From Sulfuritalea sp. (GTDB lineage Bacteria > Pseudomonadota > Gammaproteobacteria > Burkholderiales > Rhodocyclaceae), in NCBI GenBank assembly GCA_030651305.1, contig JAUSCI010000075.1, forward strand, positions 1 through 64,000: DNA of 64,000 nt, in the 5' to 3' direction. The notes below the pieces were generated by a model. The model was not told the DNA's origin and searched no databases. It saw only the letters and a list, made by a program, of their open reading frames with translations. Every line of letters begins with the position of its first letter. Within the stretch, counting starts at the first letter, position 1. The translations under genes and the position numbers were made by a program. This document shows, in pieces, positions 1 to 11,298 of this stretch.

Positions 1-178
1 GCCGCCTGAACCGTCCGCCAGGCGCGCCGTTGGGGGCGGAAACCGGCTTCGGGCTCCGCCCTCCGCCGCTTCCCGCCCCCAACAGAAAAAGCGGACAATT
101 CATGTGCTACAGAACCGGACAAGTCTAAAAACCCGCGACACCGACATGGAAATGGAATCCGGCTGCCGGACGCTCAAC

Positions 179-640
179 TCAGACCAGGTCGGGGTTCAAG
201 ACCGCGCGCAGCACGGTTTGCCGCTCGTCGCTGCGCGCGCGGCGGGAAAACCACCAGACGCCGCCCTTCTTGATCGACCAGTCCGCCTCCTTGCCGCCAA
301 GCAGCAGTGCGGCGACACGCCCCAAGGTCGGCTGATGCCCGATGATCAGCACCACGCCGCCGTGATCGGGCCAGCCGGCAGCGGTCAGTACATCCGTCGC
401 AGACGCGCCGGTGCCGAGTTTGGGCTCGATCTCATAGGCCAGTTCCAGTGCATGGGCCGTCTGCTGGGTGCGTTCGGCCGGGCTGACGAGGATTTTCCGT
501 TTGCGCGGCAAGTGCTGGCGCAGCCAGCGTGCGACCTGCTTCGACTGCTTTTCACCGCGCGCGGTGAGGCGCCGCTTGTTGTCGGGGATGGCGCCATCGC
601 CTTCCTCGGCCTCAGCGTGACGCCAGAGTATCAAGTCCAT
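179..640 (-). CDS. sixA: SixA-like phosphohistidine phosphatase (histidine phosphatase superfamily)
   Basis: 153 aa; N-terminal LILWRHAEAE (RHG-type motif) and IIGHQP motif. Confidence 0.85.
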   Translation of the reverse strand: MDLILWRHAEAEEGDGAIPDNKRRLTARGEKQSKQVARWLRQHLPRKRKILVSPAERTQQTAHALELAYEIEPKLGTGASATDVLTAAGWPDHGGVVLIIGHQPTLGRVAALLLGGKEADWSIKKGGVWWFSRRARSDERQTVLRAVLNPDLV

Positions 641-693
641 GTTCTGCCTCCATGTGTGGGTGCCAAGGCCGCATCGCGGGTGTTACGGGAATA

Positions 694-2205
694 TTACCCG
701 ACACATCCAGCAAGTTTCGGCAGGCGCAGCCGGGCCAGACGAACCAGCTCGCGCGATATGCCGGCCAGCAGGCTGGCATAGTGAGGGCCGTGCCAGCCGC
801 CGATCAGCGTTACCGCCTCGCGCAGCCGCGGATCGTCGCCGGCGCAATCCATCAACATGGCGCCGGCGCTGGACAGGTCATTGAGCTGGCCCAGTGTGTC
901 CTGCAAGGTGGCAAGCTGTTCCAGCACACGACTCAAGGCCCGTTCCGGCACCAGCGGCGAAAAGAATTCCAGCGCATAACGCAGGCGTTTGACGCCGATG
1001 CGCAGGGCGTGCAGCGATGCCGGATCGTCAATGCTTGCCGCCACCGCCAGTCGCCGTACCTTGTTGCGCAAGCGTTTCAGGCGCTCGGCGGCGAAACTCA
1101 GGAGCAGGATCGCGGGTCCGGATTCGACCGGCCTGGCGTGCAGCGATTCCAGCGCGGTCAGCAGCATGCGCCCGTAGTCGGGCGCCGCCAGCATCACGAT
1201 CGCCTGGGCGCGAGCCGTGTAGCGACGGTTGGTAATGTCGCTGGCCAGTGCCGGCAGCCGGGGTTCGTTGGGCAAGGCGGCCAGCACCGGGTTGGCAATT
1301 TCGGCCAGCAGCACATCCAGGTCGCGGGCGCGGCCCAGTTGCTGCATCAATGCCGACAGCGGCGGCCGCAGAGGTTCGGCAAAATGCTCCGGCAGCACCG
1401 GCGCGAAAAGCCGCAGCGCAGCCCGCAGCCGGCGCGCCGCGACGCGCATCTGGTGGATGTACTCGGCATCGTCGCTGCTCAGCGCCCCGCGATGATTCTG
1501 CTGCATGTGTTCGAGGCAGGACAGCGCAATGTGGTGGAAGGCCTCGAACGGAGTCATGGCGGCGGACAGCGCCACGGTTTCGGCTTTGAACGGCACCGGC
1601 GGCGCCCCGGTATGCAGGCGATAGCCGCGCTCTGCCTTGGACAATACCGAAGGCGTCAGCGTGACGCGTTCGGCGAGTTGCGCGGCGAGGCCGAAAATGG
1701 CGCTAACCGGCGCTCCGGCGAGTTCCAGTTCCACTTCGGAGATGGCTTCGCGGCGCCCGTTGGCAATGATCCAGCCTCGATCAAGGGTCAGCAGCACGGC
1801 GCCGGGACCGGCAGAAAAGTTCCAGGTGATGCGGCGAAAGCGGGTTTCGCAAATAGGCACGATGCGAGCCAGCAGCTTGGGTCGCTGCAGCCATTCGCGC
1901 ACGGTCGGCTGATCGACGCCGGAAAAGTCGAAATTTCCGGTGTAAGGCGTTTCCCACTCGGGTCGGCTGGAGAGGCCCGCGGCGGAACTGCCGGCCAGCT
2001 TGACCGTTTGCAGCCAGTCGCGCCCCTTGCGTCGCAGGCGCAGGGCGATGCCGCGTCGACGCAGGGAAAGATCCGCCGTGTCGTAATAAATGTTGTCGAG
2101 CGTATCGGCATGACGCAGGGTCGCCTGCTTCAGCAGCGGATGCCGCAGGAAGCGTGACTGATGGCCCTCGGCAAGTGCCAGCTTGAGTTCGACTTCTTCA
2201 GCCAT
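694..2205 (-). CDS. CYTH and CHAD domain-containing protein
   Basis: N-terminal EVELKLAL (CYTH ExExK); C-terminal His/Arg-rich helical CHAD region (HQMRVAARRLRAALRLF, LRIGVKRLRYALEFF). Confidence 0.9.
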   Translation of the reverse strand: MAEEVELKLALAEGHQSRFLRHPLLKQATLRHADTLDNIYYDTADLSLRRRGIALRLRRKGRDWLQTVKLAGSSAAGLSSRPEWETPYTGNFDFSGVDQPTVREWLQRPKLLARIVPICETRFRRITWNFSAGPGAVLLTLDRGWIIANGRREAISEVELELAGAPVSAIFGLAAQLAERVTLTPSVLSKAERGYRLHTGAPPVPFKAETVALSAAMTPFEAFHHIALSCLEHMQQNHRGALSSDDAEYIHQMRVAARRLRAALRLFAPVLPEHFAEPLRPPLSALMQQLGRARDLDVLLAEIANPVLAALPNEPRLPALASDITNRRYTARAQAIVMLAAPDYGRMLLTALESLHARPVESGPAILLLSFAAERLKRLRNKVRRLAVAASIDDPASLHALRIGVKRLRYALEFFSPLVPERALSRVLEQLATLQDTLGQLNDLSSAGAMLMDCAGDDPRLREAVTLIGGWHGPHYASLLAGISRELVRLARLRLPKLAGCVG

Positions 2206-2394
2206 GATTGTTTGCGCGACGGAAAGACTGAATTATCCATCATCCATGTGCGGAAATTGCTGCCTTGTCGCGGCCGATAGCCTTCATTCTGGCCATTCCT
2301 GTTTGGGGTTGCAATCCAGGCGGCACGCCGTGGCTGCGGTGCAATGAGTTTGTGTTGTTGTGCGGCGGATGGGCGCAGGCGATGAATAAAGCCT

Positions 2395-3249
2395 TCAGTG
2401 ATTTGATACCGGATGTTTGTTTCGCCGGGCAAAGCTCAGGACTCGAAAAACATAGGATTGGGTTTCGTAGTAGGGCGGGATGCCGCCATGACGGTCTACC
2501 GCACCTTCGCCTGCGTTGTAAGCGGCGACCACCTTGCTCAGGTCTCCGGCAAAGCGACGGTGGAGCCAGCGCAAATAAGCCAAGCCGCCACGGATGTTGT
2601 CTTCCGGATTCCAGACGTTGCGCACATTAAAACGTGCTGCAGTGGCAGGAATCAGTTGCATGACCCCCTGAGCGTTCTTGGGCGACAACGCGCGCGGGTC
2701 GAAGTTGGATTCGACCGCAGCGACGGCCATCGCCAGTTCAGGGGTAACGCCATACTCGGGAGCGAGGCGCAGGATCAGGGCGGCAATCTTGCTTTGGGTC
2801 AAAGGGAGTTGCCGGACATAACGTCCAAAATCGAAGGCAGCGACCTTCCGGTAGGCTTCGGTCTGAGTCAGGCAGACGGGTTGCCGAATGGGTTGTTCCT
2901 GGAGTTCGGGTAACAGGGAAACTGCCTGTTCATGTCCCAATTCCGTCGCGTAGGTCAGGAATGACTTGGCAGCGACCAGGTCGCGCACATCGCCTGGTCC
3001 CCTCAGGTAGATCAGCCCTGCCCGGTAATGCGCTTCCGGACTTCCATAACGAGCCGCTTCACAGTAGATGGCCCCGGCCAGTGCCTGGTCCTCGCTGCCC
3101 ATCGCCGATTGCTCCAGTGACCAAGCCTCCTCCAGCAATGCCTTGATGCGCGGCGGGACCATATCCATTTGGGGCGCCTGCAAAGCGACCGCAGCTTGGA
3201 CAGGCGCTGCAAACAGCATGATCAGCAAGACTAAATGTGAGAGATTCAT
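2395..3249 (-). CDS. Lytic transglycosylase SLT-domain protein with Sel1-like N-terminal repeat
   Basis: Signal peptide; AVAAVESNFDPRALSPKNAQGVMQLIPATAARF SLT motif; AYNAGEGAVDRHGGIPPYYETQSYV. Confidence 0.9.
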   Translation of the reverse strand: MNLSHLVLLIMLFAAPVQAAVALQAPQMDMVPPRIKALLEEAWSLEQSAMGSEDQALAGAIYCEAARYGSPEAHYRAGLIYLRGPGDVRDLVAAKSFLTYATELGHEQAVSLLPELQEQPIRQPVCLTQTEAYRKVAAFDFGRYVRQLPLTQSKIAALILRLAPEYGVTPELAMAVAAVESNFDPRALSPKNAQGVMQLIPATAARFNVRNVWNPEDNIRGGLAYLRWLHRRFAGDLSKVVAAYNAGEGAVDRHGGIPPYYETQSYVFRVLSFARRNKHPVSNH

Positions 3250-3417
3250 GCGCTAAATATTTCTTGGGCACATCACCACGGACAGTTCTTGCAACTGGAG
3301 CCGACAATCAACAACGCAATCGTTCTTTTCATTGAGTGACCCCTGTCGACCGCAACCTGAATCGAATTCTACCCCTTGTAGCGGCAGGCCCTCCCTGACG
3401 TCGGCCGCTCAAATCCC

Positions 3418-4323
3418 ATGTCTAAGGTATCGCCAATGACGGCGCCGGAGAAATCACGCCAAGCGAACGTCAGCAATGGCGAAGTGGCTGGACTGCCGCC
3501 GACAGCGATTGCAGGAAACCGTCAACCCGTCGGCCGACTGTCGATCTTCTGGTGGGATAATTACTCGGGACGTGACCAGCTTCTGGTCGAAACTTTCCGA
3601 ACAGGTACCGCATTGCTTATGCCCACGACCGAAAAGGCTGCGCCTGCAGCGGACCAGCTGCTGCGCTCACGGATCGAGATCAAGCGAGTGCTCGATGCAT
3701 TGGTCGCCCGGAACGAGGTTGTCACGGCAGAAATCCCGGGGAATAAAGATCCGTTCTCCGCGCAGATTATTGGCGCCGACGCACAATGGGGGTTCATCAT
3801 CGTCACCCGGGCTGCGGACGAATCGGCAAATAGTGCCTTGCTTGCCCGCGCCAATGTGACTTTCGTGTCGAGGCCGGGCGGTTGGCACATCGAGTTCGTC
3901 GCTGCCGGACCGAGCCAGGTAATCCACAAAGGCATTCCGGCCATCTGCTTGCGCTATCCGGATATCCTTGCCGTACAGCAGCGCCGTCAACACGATCGCC
4001 GCGAAGTGACCTCGCCGGCGCTGCTGCGGTGCGTCGCCGATGCCGGCGGCATCATGCCCTTCGAAGCGAAGATACGGGATATCAGCCTTGGCGGCATCAG
4101 TGCCCTCTTCTATTCTGCCGACATTGCGCTCGAGCCAGGCACGGTGCTCGTGGGCAGCCAGATCGAAATTCCGGGTTGCGCCCCGGTCACCGTCGACCTT
4201 GAAGTACGTTATTCAGAACTCGTTACGCTGCCGGATGGCAGCCGCGGACATTCCTCCGGGTTTCGCTTCATCAACCCGCCCGACGACCTCAGCAAACTCA
4301 TCGACGCAGTCGGCAAGCATTGA
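3418..4323 (+). CDS. YcgR-like flagellar brake / PilZ domain protein
   Basis: QQRRQHDRREVTSPALLRC ... IRDISLGGISALF, PilZ RxxxR and (D/N)xSxxG motifs. Confidence 0.8.
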   Translation: MSKVSPMTAPEKSRQANVSNGEVAGLPPTAIAGNRQPVGRLSIFWWDNYSGRDQLLVETFRTGTALLMPTTEKAAPAADQLLRSRIEIKRVLDALVARNEVVTAEIPGNKDPFSAQIIGADAQWGFIIVTRAADESANSALLARANVTFVSRPGGWHIEFVAAGPSQVIHKGIPAICLRYPDILAVQQRRQHDRREVTSPALLRCVADAGGIMPFEAKIRDISLGGISALFYSADIALEPGTVLVGSQIEIPGCAPVTVDLEVRYSELVTLPDGSRGHSSGFRFINPPDDLSKLIDAVGKH

Positions 4324-4356
4324 TCGCCGAAGCCGGTCGGTGAATCAGGCTAGCCG

Positions 4357-5592
4357 CTATTCGTAGCGCAGGGCCTCGATGGGCAGGAGGCGCGAGGCTT
4401 TCTTCGCCGGGTAGTAGCCGAAAAATATGCCGATCGCACCGGCAAAACCGGCGGCGAGCACGATCGAGCCGCCCGAGAGTTCGGTGCGCCAGCCGGCGAA
4501 CTGGGCGATCGCCGTGGCGCCGCCGACGCCGAGCAGGATGCCGATGGCGCCGCCGATCAGCGACAGGGTGACGGCCTCGACCAGGAACTGGGTCAGGATG
4601 TCGCGGCCGCGGGCGCCGACCGCCATGCGCAGACCGATCTCGCGCGTGCGCTCGGTGACCGAGACCAGCATGATGTTCATGATGCCGATGCCGCCCACCA
4701 GCAGCGAGACCGAGGCGACGGCCGCCAGCAGCAGCGACATCACCTTCGACGAGGCCTCTTGGGCCTGGAGGATTTCGGACAGGTTGCGTACGTAAAAGTC
4801 GTCGTCCTGTCCCTGCTGCAGCCGGTGGCGCTGGCGCATCAGCTCGCGCATGCGGGCCTCCGCTTCCGCCATGTTGGCGCCATCCTTGGTCTTGACCATG
4901 ATCGAGCCGACGTTGCGCCCGGCGGCGTAACGGCTGGAGCCGAGTACGCGTTTGCGGGCCGTGCTGATCGGCATCAGGATGATGTCGTCCTGGTCCTGCC
5001 CCATCATGTTCTGGCCCTTGCGGTCGAGCACGCCGATGATGGTCAGCGGCACCTTGTTGATACGCACCACCTGGTCGAGCGGACTGCTCTCGCCGAACAG
5101 GTTCTGCGCCACGGTCTGGCCGATCAGGATTACCTTGCCGGCGCCACTGACTTCCGCCTGTTCGAAGCCGCGGCCCTCGATCACCGGCCAGTCGCGAACC
5201 TGGAGATATTCCGGCGAGGTGCCGTAGAACACCGTGGACCAGTTGGTGTTGCCCAGCACCACTTGTCCGCTGCCGCGCAGCGACGGCGCCGCGGCCTGGA
5301 TTTCATCGATCTCGCGGTTTAGCGCGTAGGCGTCGTCCTCGGTGATGGTCGGCTGCGAACCGCTGCCACCGCGCGCGCCGCCCGAGGTCATTGAGCCGGA
5401 AAGGACCATGATGATGTTGGAACCGAGGCTCTTGATCTGGTCCTCGACCCGCGCCTGGGCGCCGTTGCCGACGGCGATCATGACGATCACGGCGGCGACG
5501 CCAATGATGATGCCGAGCATGGTCAGCGCCGAGCGCAGCTTGTTGATGCGCAGGGCGAGCAGGGCGATGCGCAGGGTGGCGGCGAAGTTCAT
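4357..5592 (-). CDS. MacB-type ABC transporter permease
   Basis: [34 protein letters not shown]; FtsX-like C-terminus. Confidence 0.93.
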   Translation of the reverse strand: MNFAATLRIALLALRINKLRSALTMLGIIIGVAAVIVMIAVGNGAQARVEDQIKSLGSNIIMVLSGSMTSGGARGGSGSQPTITEDDAYALNREIDEIQAAAPSLRGSGQVVLGNTNWSTVFYGTSPEYLQVRDWPVIEGRGFEQAEVSGAGKVILIGQTVAQNLFGESSPLDQVVRINKVPLTIIGVLDRKGQNMMGQDQDDIILMPISTARKRVLGSSRYAAGRNVGSIMVKTKDGANMAEAEARMRELMRQRHRLQQGQDDDFYVRNLSEILQAQEASSKVMSLLLAAVASVSLLVGGIGIMNIMLVSVTERTREIGLRMAVGARGRDILTQFLVEAVTLSLIGGAIGILLGVGGATAIAQFAGWRTELSGGSIVLAAGFAGAIGIFFGYYPAKKASRLLPIEALRYE

Positions 5593-6302
5593 AGTTGCGC
5601 CGCCGCGTCTTTCGGCGCGTTGCCGTGGTCTTCGATTACCTTGCCGTCGCGGAAGGAAATGATGCGTCCGGCGAAGTCGGCAATGTCGTGCTCGTGGGTC
5701 ACCAGCACGATGGTGATGCCCTCGCGGTTGAGCTGCTGCAATAGCGCCATGATCTCGACGCTGGTATGCGAATCCAGCGCGCCGGTCGGCTCGTCGGCCA
5801 GCACCAGTTGCGGATCATTGACCAGCGCGCGGGCGATGGCGACGCGCTGCTGCTGGCCGCCGGAAAGCTGCGACGGGTGATGGTCCATGCGATCCGCCAG
5901 GCCGATCTGGGTCAGGCGCCGTTCCGCGCGCGGATGGCGTTCCGACGCCGGTACATTGCCATACAGCAGTGGCAGCGCAACATTGTCCAGCGCCGAGGTA
6001 CGCGCCAGCAGGTTGAAGTGCTGGAAGACGAATCCCAGCTTGCGATTGCGCACTACTGCCAATTCGTCGCCCGAGAGCGCCGAAACTTTCTGGCCGCCGA
6101 GCCAGTAGCTGCCGGCACTCGGATGGTCGAGGCAGCCGAGCAGGTTCATGAAAGTGGACTTGCCGGAACCCGACGGCCCCATGACGGCGACGAATTCCCC
6201 GGCCGCAATGTCGAGCGTGACGCCGCGCAGGGCCGGCACCACGTTGCTGCCCATGACATAATCCTTGGCCAGTCCCTCGACCCGGATCAGCGGCTCGCTC
6301 AC
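5589..6302 (-). CDS. MacB/LolD-type ABC transporter ATP-binding protein
   Basis: GPSGSGKST Walker [16 protein letters not shown] signature, [10 protein letters not shown] Walker B; overlaps permease. Confidence 0.95.
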   Translation of the reverse strand: MSEPLIRVEGLAKDYVMGSNVVPALRGVTLDIAAGEFVAVMGPSGSGKSTFMNLLGCLDHPSAGSYWLGGQKVSALSGDELAVVRNRKLGFVFQHFNLLARTSALDNVALPLLYGNVPASERHPRAERRLTQIGLADRMDHHPSQLSGGQQQRVAIARALVNDPQLVLADEPTGALDSHTSVEIMALLQQLNREGITIVLVTHEHDIADFAGRIISFRDGKVIEDHGNAPKDAAAQL

Positions 6303-6313
6303 GGCTGCTGGGC

Positions 6314-7864
6314 CTAGAAAAGGCGCGGGCCGGGCATGCCGGCAGCCTTCGCTGCAGCTTGCTGCCCGACGATGACTTCCTGGCCCTCCTTGATATCGCC
6401 GGAAACGATCTCGGTCATGCTGCCGTCGGTGAGACCGAGACGCACCTCGATGCCCTTGGGTTTGCCGTCCTCGCCGACGATCCAGATGCGTCCGCTGCCG
6501 CCACCGCCGCCGGCTCGCGCGGCCTGCGATTCGCTGGCCAGTTCGTCGTAGCGCTTCTTCTGTTCAGGCGCGAGGATGGCCGCGATTTTCTCGCGGATCT
6601 CGGCGCGATTGCGCTCTTGCGCCTTGGCTTTTTCCGCCTCCGGCAGATCGCGGGCGGCCCTGAACTTGTCGCGCATGCCGGAGAAGATCGCATCGACCTT
6701 GCCCTGCTGGTCGGCATCGAGCTTCAGTTCGGCCACCAGCCGCTCGCGTAACTGGGCAAGCCCGCCGCCTCCGCCGCTGCTGCCTCCGGCACCAGCCGCT
6801 GCCGCAGGAGTCGGCGCTGACGGGACGGCGACGGTGGTCTTCCTGTCGTCGCCACTGCCCGTCGGGCGGTAACGCAGCGCCGCATTGGGCGCCTTGAGCG
6901 TCTTGTCCTTGTGCGCGGTGACGATGCGCACATTGGCTGTCATGCCCGGCAGCAAGGTGAGATCGGGGTTGGCCGCGGAAATCACCACGATGTAGGTCAC
7001 GACGTTCGATACCACGGTGGCGGCCTTGCGTACCTGGCGCACCTCGCCCTCGAAATGGCGGCCGGCGAAGGCATCCACCGTGAAGCTGGCTTTTTGGCCG
7101 ACGCGCACGCGACCCACGTCGGCCTCGTCGATCGAGGTTTCCACCTGCATGTCGGTCAGGTTCTTGGCGATGACGAACAGTTCAGGTGACTGGAGGCTGG
7201 CGGCCACCGTTTGCCCCGGCTCGATGCTGCGCTTGACCACGATGCCATCTACCGGGGCCGTGATCGAGGTGCGCTGCAGATCGACGCGGGCCGCCGCGAG
7301 CTGGGCCTCGCGCTGACGCACGACCGCTTCGCCGTTCTTCACCTGGGCTTCGGCCGAGGCCAGCGAGGCGCGCGCCGCGTCCAGGGTGTTCTGCGCCGTG
7401 TCGCGTTCGGCCGGGGAGATGAAGTTTTTCTCCACCAGCGTCTTCTTGCGCTCGTAGTCACGCTGGGCGTTGGACAGGTTGGCGCGGGCGCGGGACACCT
7501 CCGCCTGCTGCACTCCCTGAGCGGCGCGCGCCGCGTCGACGTCGGCCTGGGCCTGGCGTACGCGATGCTCATAGGTTTCCGGGTCCAGCCGCGCGATCAA
7601 CTGGCCGAACTTCACCGGCGAGTTGAAGTCGACCAGGATCTCCTTGATCTGGCCGGAGACTTGCGAACCGACCTGCACCGAAACCACCGGATTCAATGTG
7701 CCGGTGGCGGAGACAGCGGCCGTGAGCGGGCCGCTCTCGGCTTTGGCCAGTTTGAATTTCGGCGAGTCACCGTTCGTACCGTAATTGCGCCAAACCGCGT
7801 AGCCGGCTGCGGCAATGATGATCACGGCGAGGGACGCCAGTCCAAGACGGGAGGATGTTTTCAT
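6314..7864 (-). CDS. HlyD/MacA-type efflux periplasmic adaptor with inserted LTXXQ/Spy-like helical segment
   Basis: [16 protein letters not shown] start chosen; [24 protein letters not shown] and [29 protein letters not shown]; Gly/Ser/Pro-rich linker then helical insert. Confidence 0.9.
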   Translation of the reverse strand: MKTSSRLGLASLAVIIIAAAGYAVWRNYGTNGDSPKFKLAKAESGPLTAAVSATGTLNPVVSVQVGSQVSGQIKEILVDFNSPVKFGQLIARLDPETYEHRVRQAQADVDAARAAQGVQQAEVSRARANLSNAQRDYERKKTLVEKNFISPAERDTAQNTLDAARASLASAEAQVKNGEAVVRQREAQLAAARVDLQRTSITAPVDGIVVKRSIEPGQTVAASLQSPELFVIAKNLTDMQVETSIDEADVGRVRVGQKASFTVDAFAGRHFEGEVRQVRKAATVVSNVVTYIVVISAANPDLTLLPGMTANVRIVTAHKDKTLKAPNAALRYRPTGSGDDRKTTVAVPSAPTPAAAAGAGGSSGGGGGLAQLRERLVAELKLDADQQGKVDAIFSGMRDKFRAARDLPEAEKAKAQERNRAEIREKIAAILAPEQKKRYDELASESQAARAGGGGGSGRIWIVGEDGKPKGIEVRLGLTDGSMTEIVSGDIKEGQEVIVGQQAAAKAAGMPGPRLF

Positions 7865-8121
7865 GGTCGCGATTGTAGACGATCCGTTTGGTGAGGCATG
7901 TAACCGGATGTTAAGGAACAGCCCGCCGGAGCCGGCTGGCTGCCATGCGTGCTGACTGAACTGGCGAACCCGACGGCGCAAGTGTTCGCTGTCGCACAGA
8001 CCGCCGGCGTGGTGCGGAACAGGATGCTTGGCAGAGCAATGTCGGCGCGCAAATGTACGGCTACGCAGGTTGCCGATCATCCGCGGGTGGCATTTCCCAA
8101 TTACAAGAAGGAATAGAGATC

Positions 8122-8463
8122 ATGAAATCGACATCGTTTCGCAGTCGCCTCGTCACTGCTTCCGCCATGCTTCTGGTCGCCGGCAGCGCCGGCATGCTGG
8201 CAGCAGGAACGGCCCATGCCGATACGCCGCGACAGGAGACCGCAGGCGAACTGCTCGATGACACGGTGACCACCACCAAGGTGAAGACCGCGTTTTTTCA
8301 GGACGAGAAAGTGAGCGCCCTGCGCATCAACGTCCATAGCAACAGAGGTGTCGTGCAGTTGAGCGGATTCGCCAACTCGCTGCAGGAAGTCGACCGTGCC
8401 GCCGAGATCGCGCGTACCGTGCCCGGCGTCATCGCAGTAAGGAACGATATCCTGCTGAAGTAG
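8122..8463 (+). CDS. BON domain periplasmic protein
   Basis: Signal peptide; TTTKVKTAFFQDEKVSALRINVHSNRGVVQLSGFANSLQEVDRAAEIARTVPGVIAVRNDI. Confidence 0.9.
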   Translation: MKSTSFRSRLVTASAMLLVAGSAGMLAAGTAHADTPRQETAGELLDDTVTTTKVKTAFFQDEKVSALRINVHSNRGVVQLSGFANSLQEVDRAAEIARTVPGVIAVRNDILLK

Positions 8464-8496
8464 GGGCCGCGCTGACCATCAGCCTGGCCGACCCCG

Positions 8497-9399
8497 TCAG
8501 CGCTCTGTCTGCTGGCGCAAGTGCTCGGCGCGCTTCATCTCCAGATACTCGGCCCGATCCATCTCATGTAACTGCCGCGGATACCGCTCGACAGCCGTAA
8601 ACCAGCTCTGCAAACGGTGTTCAAGGCGGACCGCGGCTACCGCGTCGGAGGCCCCGAGAAAGCTGTCGATCGCGAGGTAATAACGCATCGTGTTGCGTTC
8701 CACGAGGCCGCGTACCCCGCCAATATGGCTGACTTGACCGCCGACTTGAGTACTGCTCAGGGTGAAGCCCACTTTGTCGTTGCCGACGGTGCCGAGATAG
8801 GTCTTCAAGGCCAGCCGTGCGGCAAGATTGATGGTGTAGGAGTAGGTCAGATGGACGAAGGTCCTGGCGTTCGGCAGCGCTACCGCTTCCAGGCGAACGC
8901 GATAGTCGCTGGTGCCGAGCGGTCCGTTTTCGGCGTCGAGGGCAATTGCAAAATAGTCCGGCGTCGCCGCGGCGGCGCTGAATCTGAATTCGATACGCTC
9001 TGAATCGGCGAGTGCTTCCTGCTTTTTGCTACCGACATTCACTCTCAGGACGGTGCCGGAAGGTCCTGCCACCGCATGGCAATACTTCGTGTTGATGTGG
9101 AGCAGCATCACGTCGCACCAGTGATCCGGACTGGCCAGACCGGCACTGACCTTGTCCAGCGGGTAATCGACGATTGCGTAGATGTCGCCCTGCAACCGGT
9201 CCGCGGTTTCAATGGAATCGAGAACCAGCGGCCGTCCGAATTGATTGGTCCGCAATTGTTCCTGCATCGACACATGGCGCTGGCGCAATGTCGCCCCAGG
9301 ATCCGGTCCCGGCGCAGCGGCCTCGGCGACAGCCGTAGCACAGATCAACAGCAGGCATGGCACCGCGCCCAGCGAGCCCGACCGCAAACGCTTATTCAC
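8497..9399 (-). CDS. Conserved hypothetical exported protein
   Basis: Long ORF with N-terminal signal sequence; no family recognised with confidence. Confidence 0.7.
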   Translation of the reverse strand: MNKRLRSGSLGAVPCLLLICATAVAEAAAPGPDPGATLRQRHVSMQEQLRTNQFGRPLVLDSIETADRLQGDIYAIVDYPLDKVSAGLASPDHWCDVMLLHINTKYCHAVAGPSGTVLRVNVGSKKQEALADSERIEFRFSAAAATPDYFAIALDAENGPLGTSDYRVRLEAVALPNARTFVHLTYSYTINLAARLALKTYLGTVGNDKVGFTLSSTQVGGQVSHIGGVRGLVERNTMRYYLAIDSFLGASDAVAAVRLEHRLQSWFTAVERYPRQLHEMDRAEYLEMKRAEHLRQQTER

Positions 9400-9432
9400 G
9401 TCGGTTGCCCCGCTGCAAACGTGGGAAGGGGG

Positions 9433-9843
9433 TCATATCGCCTGTATCGGCTGGCGCAGATCGAGGACAAAAACTTCGTGATCGTCCGCCATCCTTCGCG
9501 ATACGCTGACTTCCACTGCAAACCCTTGGCCGCGGGCGTCGGTTGCCTCGAATTTCCGCCAACCGGCGTCTGCGCCGAGATGGACGAGATACCTCGCGTC
9601 ATGGCCCGGTGATTCGGCATGCCCCAACAGGCCGGCGATAAACGCCGAAACCGGCTTCCCCAGCAGTCGGCCCCGGCTTGTCCCGAATATGTCTTCCACG
9701 GCAGCCCCGCAACCGCAGATCATGCCGGCGCCATCCACGATCAACGCGGTGTGCTCGCGGCCGCTCGCCGGGTTCGCTGCGGCATGGACCGGGTTGGGTA
9801 TCGAGTGGTACTGCTGCGGCGCAATTCTGGCGTGGGCGATCAT
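9433..9843 (-). CDS. PAS-domain-like protein
   Basis: TALIVDGAGMICGCGAAVEDIFGTSRGRLLGKPVSAFIAGLL; internal start MIAHARIAPQQ chosen. Confidence 0.6.
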   Translation of the reverse strand: MIAHARIAPQQYHSIPNPVHAAANPASGREHTALIVDGAGMICGCGAAVEDIFGTSRGRLLGKPVSAFIAGLLGHAESPGHDARYLVHLGADAGWRKFEATDARGQGFAVEVSVSRRMADDHEVFVLDLRQPIQAI

Positions 9844-9962
9844 GGTCGTTATCCTTTGCCGATTGACAATGAAACATCCGGTGCTGACAGGCCTGCTCTG
9901 ATTTTGACTGACGAAAATTGAAAATAGTTCAGGAACAATGTTTGTGCATCGAGCCCCGCGCA

Positions 9963-10586
9963 TTACTTCTTCGCTTCGTAGCCGCTCGTCCGGTTCTTGT
10001 TCTGCAGGGATTTGATCAGTCCGTCTATGCCGCCGCGACTCACCTCGGTGGCAAAGGAACTGCGATAGTTGGTCACGAGGCTGATGCCGTCGACCTCGAT
10101 GTCGAAAATCTTCCATCCAGCCTGCAGCTTTTCAAGGTAGTAGTCGAGCCCGATGGGTTTGCCGCTGCCCTGATTGACCTGGGTGCGTACCTTGGCGTCC
10201 GCGCTACCGGCACTCATCTTGAACGGTTTGAATTCGACGGTCTGGTTCTTGTACCCGGTCAAGGCCTTGGCATAGGTACGCACCAGCAGGGTGTGAAACT
10301 CGTCGTCCAACTGCTTCTTCTGAGCGACGTCGGCGCTTTTCCAGTTCTGTCCGACGGCGAGTTGGGTCATGTGGGTGAAATTGAAGTGCGGCAGCACCCT
10401 GGCTTCGATCAATTCGATCGCCTTCTTGCTGTTGCCAGCCTGGATATCCTTGTCGCTGCGGATGATTTGCAGGACCTCGTTGGTGACGTTCTTCACCAGG
10501 GCATCGGGAGCCACGCCCGCCGTCTGGGCTTGTGCCATCGTCGTAAGACCTGCCATGAGCAGCAAGACGAGACTGTTCAGTTTCAT
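9963..10586 (-). CDS. MlaC/Ttg2D family phospholipid ABC transporter substrate-binding protein
   Basis: VLPHFNFTHMTQLAVGQNWKSADVAQKKQLDDEFHTLLVRTYAKAL. Confidence 0.9.
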   Translation of the reverse strand: MKLNSLVLLLMAGLTTMAQAQTAGVAPDALVKNVTNEVLQIIRSDKDIQAGNSKKAIELIEARVLPHFNFTHMTQLAVGQNWKSADVAQKKQLDDEFHTLLVRTYAKALTGYKNQTVEFKPFKMSAGSADAKVRTQVNQGSGKPIGLDYYLEKLQAGWKIFDIEVDGISLVTNYRSSFATEVSRGGIDGLIKSLQNKNRTSGYEAKK

Positions 10587-10829
10587 TTGTTACCTCCTCG
10601 GGATGGGCGCGCCATTGTTCATCGTCGGTCACTGCGCAAGAGACACTGTGCAGTAACCAGGGCAGCGATGAATTGATGGTAGGCAAGGCTGCCCTGGCCA
10701 TCCGTCTGCCAGCGCACATAGCAATAGTCGACATCGCAGCGGATTGGACGCTGCTACAGCGAGGGACAGGAAAATCGATGTGTCCGCGCCGTCGTACCGG
10801 CCCGGATTCCGGACGCGCGGAAAGCTTGC

Positions 10830-11192
10830 TCAGGGGCCGATGCCGGCGCGAGCCCTGTCCTTGAATGAGCAGGTCTTGTCCTGAATGTGCCCCGCGTAAT
10901 GCTGCTGGAAGGCGCGGCAGATGTCCGGCTTGAACAGCCATTGCCGGTCGGACGTGGTAAAGAAGCCGGCATCGATCGGAAACTCCCGGTCGAGGTAGAT
11001 CTCGAACATCCTTACCCCATCGGACGGGATCTTGTGCCGGTGCAGATATTCGACCAGGCCGCAAACGGTGTCCGAGAAGTAGGACTTGTACTCCTCGCTT
11101 TCATCGAACATGCGAATCCTGGCCTCATAGGTATAGGGCAGACTCTTGTCGTATTTCGACTTCGGGCCCAGCACTGCTTCAAGAAAGCTCAT
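10830..11192 (-). CDS. Hypothetical protein
   Basis: 120-aa ORF with a plausible start; no family recognised. Confidence 0.5.
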   Translation of the reverse strand: MSFLEAVLGPKSKYDKSLPYTYEARIRMFDESEEYKSYFSDTVCGLVEYLHRHKIPSDGVRMFEIYLDREFPIDAGFFTTSDRQWLFKPDICRAFQQHYAGHIQDKTCSFKDRARAGIGP

Positions 11193-11298
11193 GATTGATC
11201 TCCTTGATCGGGGACTGTCATGGTACTCCGCGATGCGTTTTCAAGCACGCGCTTTCCGAAAATGCCGGCCGCTTGCCGGGCCGCGGATCATGACCCAC

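Noticed and set aside
652-2157. 501-aa plus-strand ORF
   Set aside because: Shadow ORF opposite the CYTH/CHAD gene.
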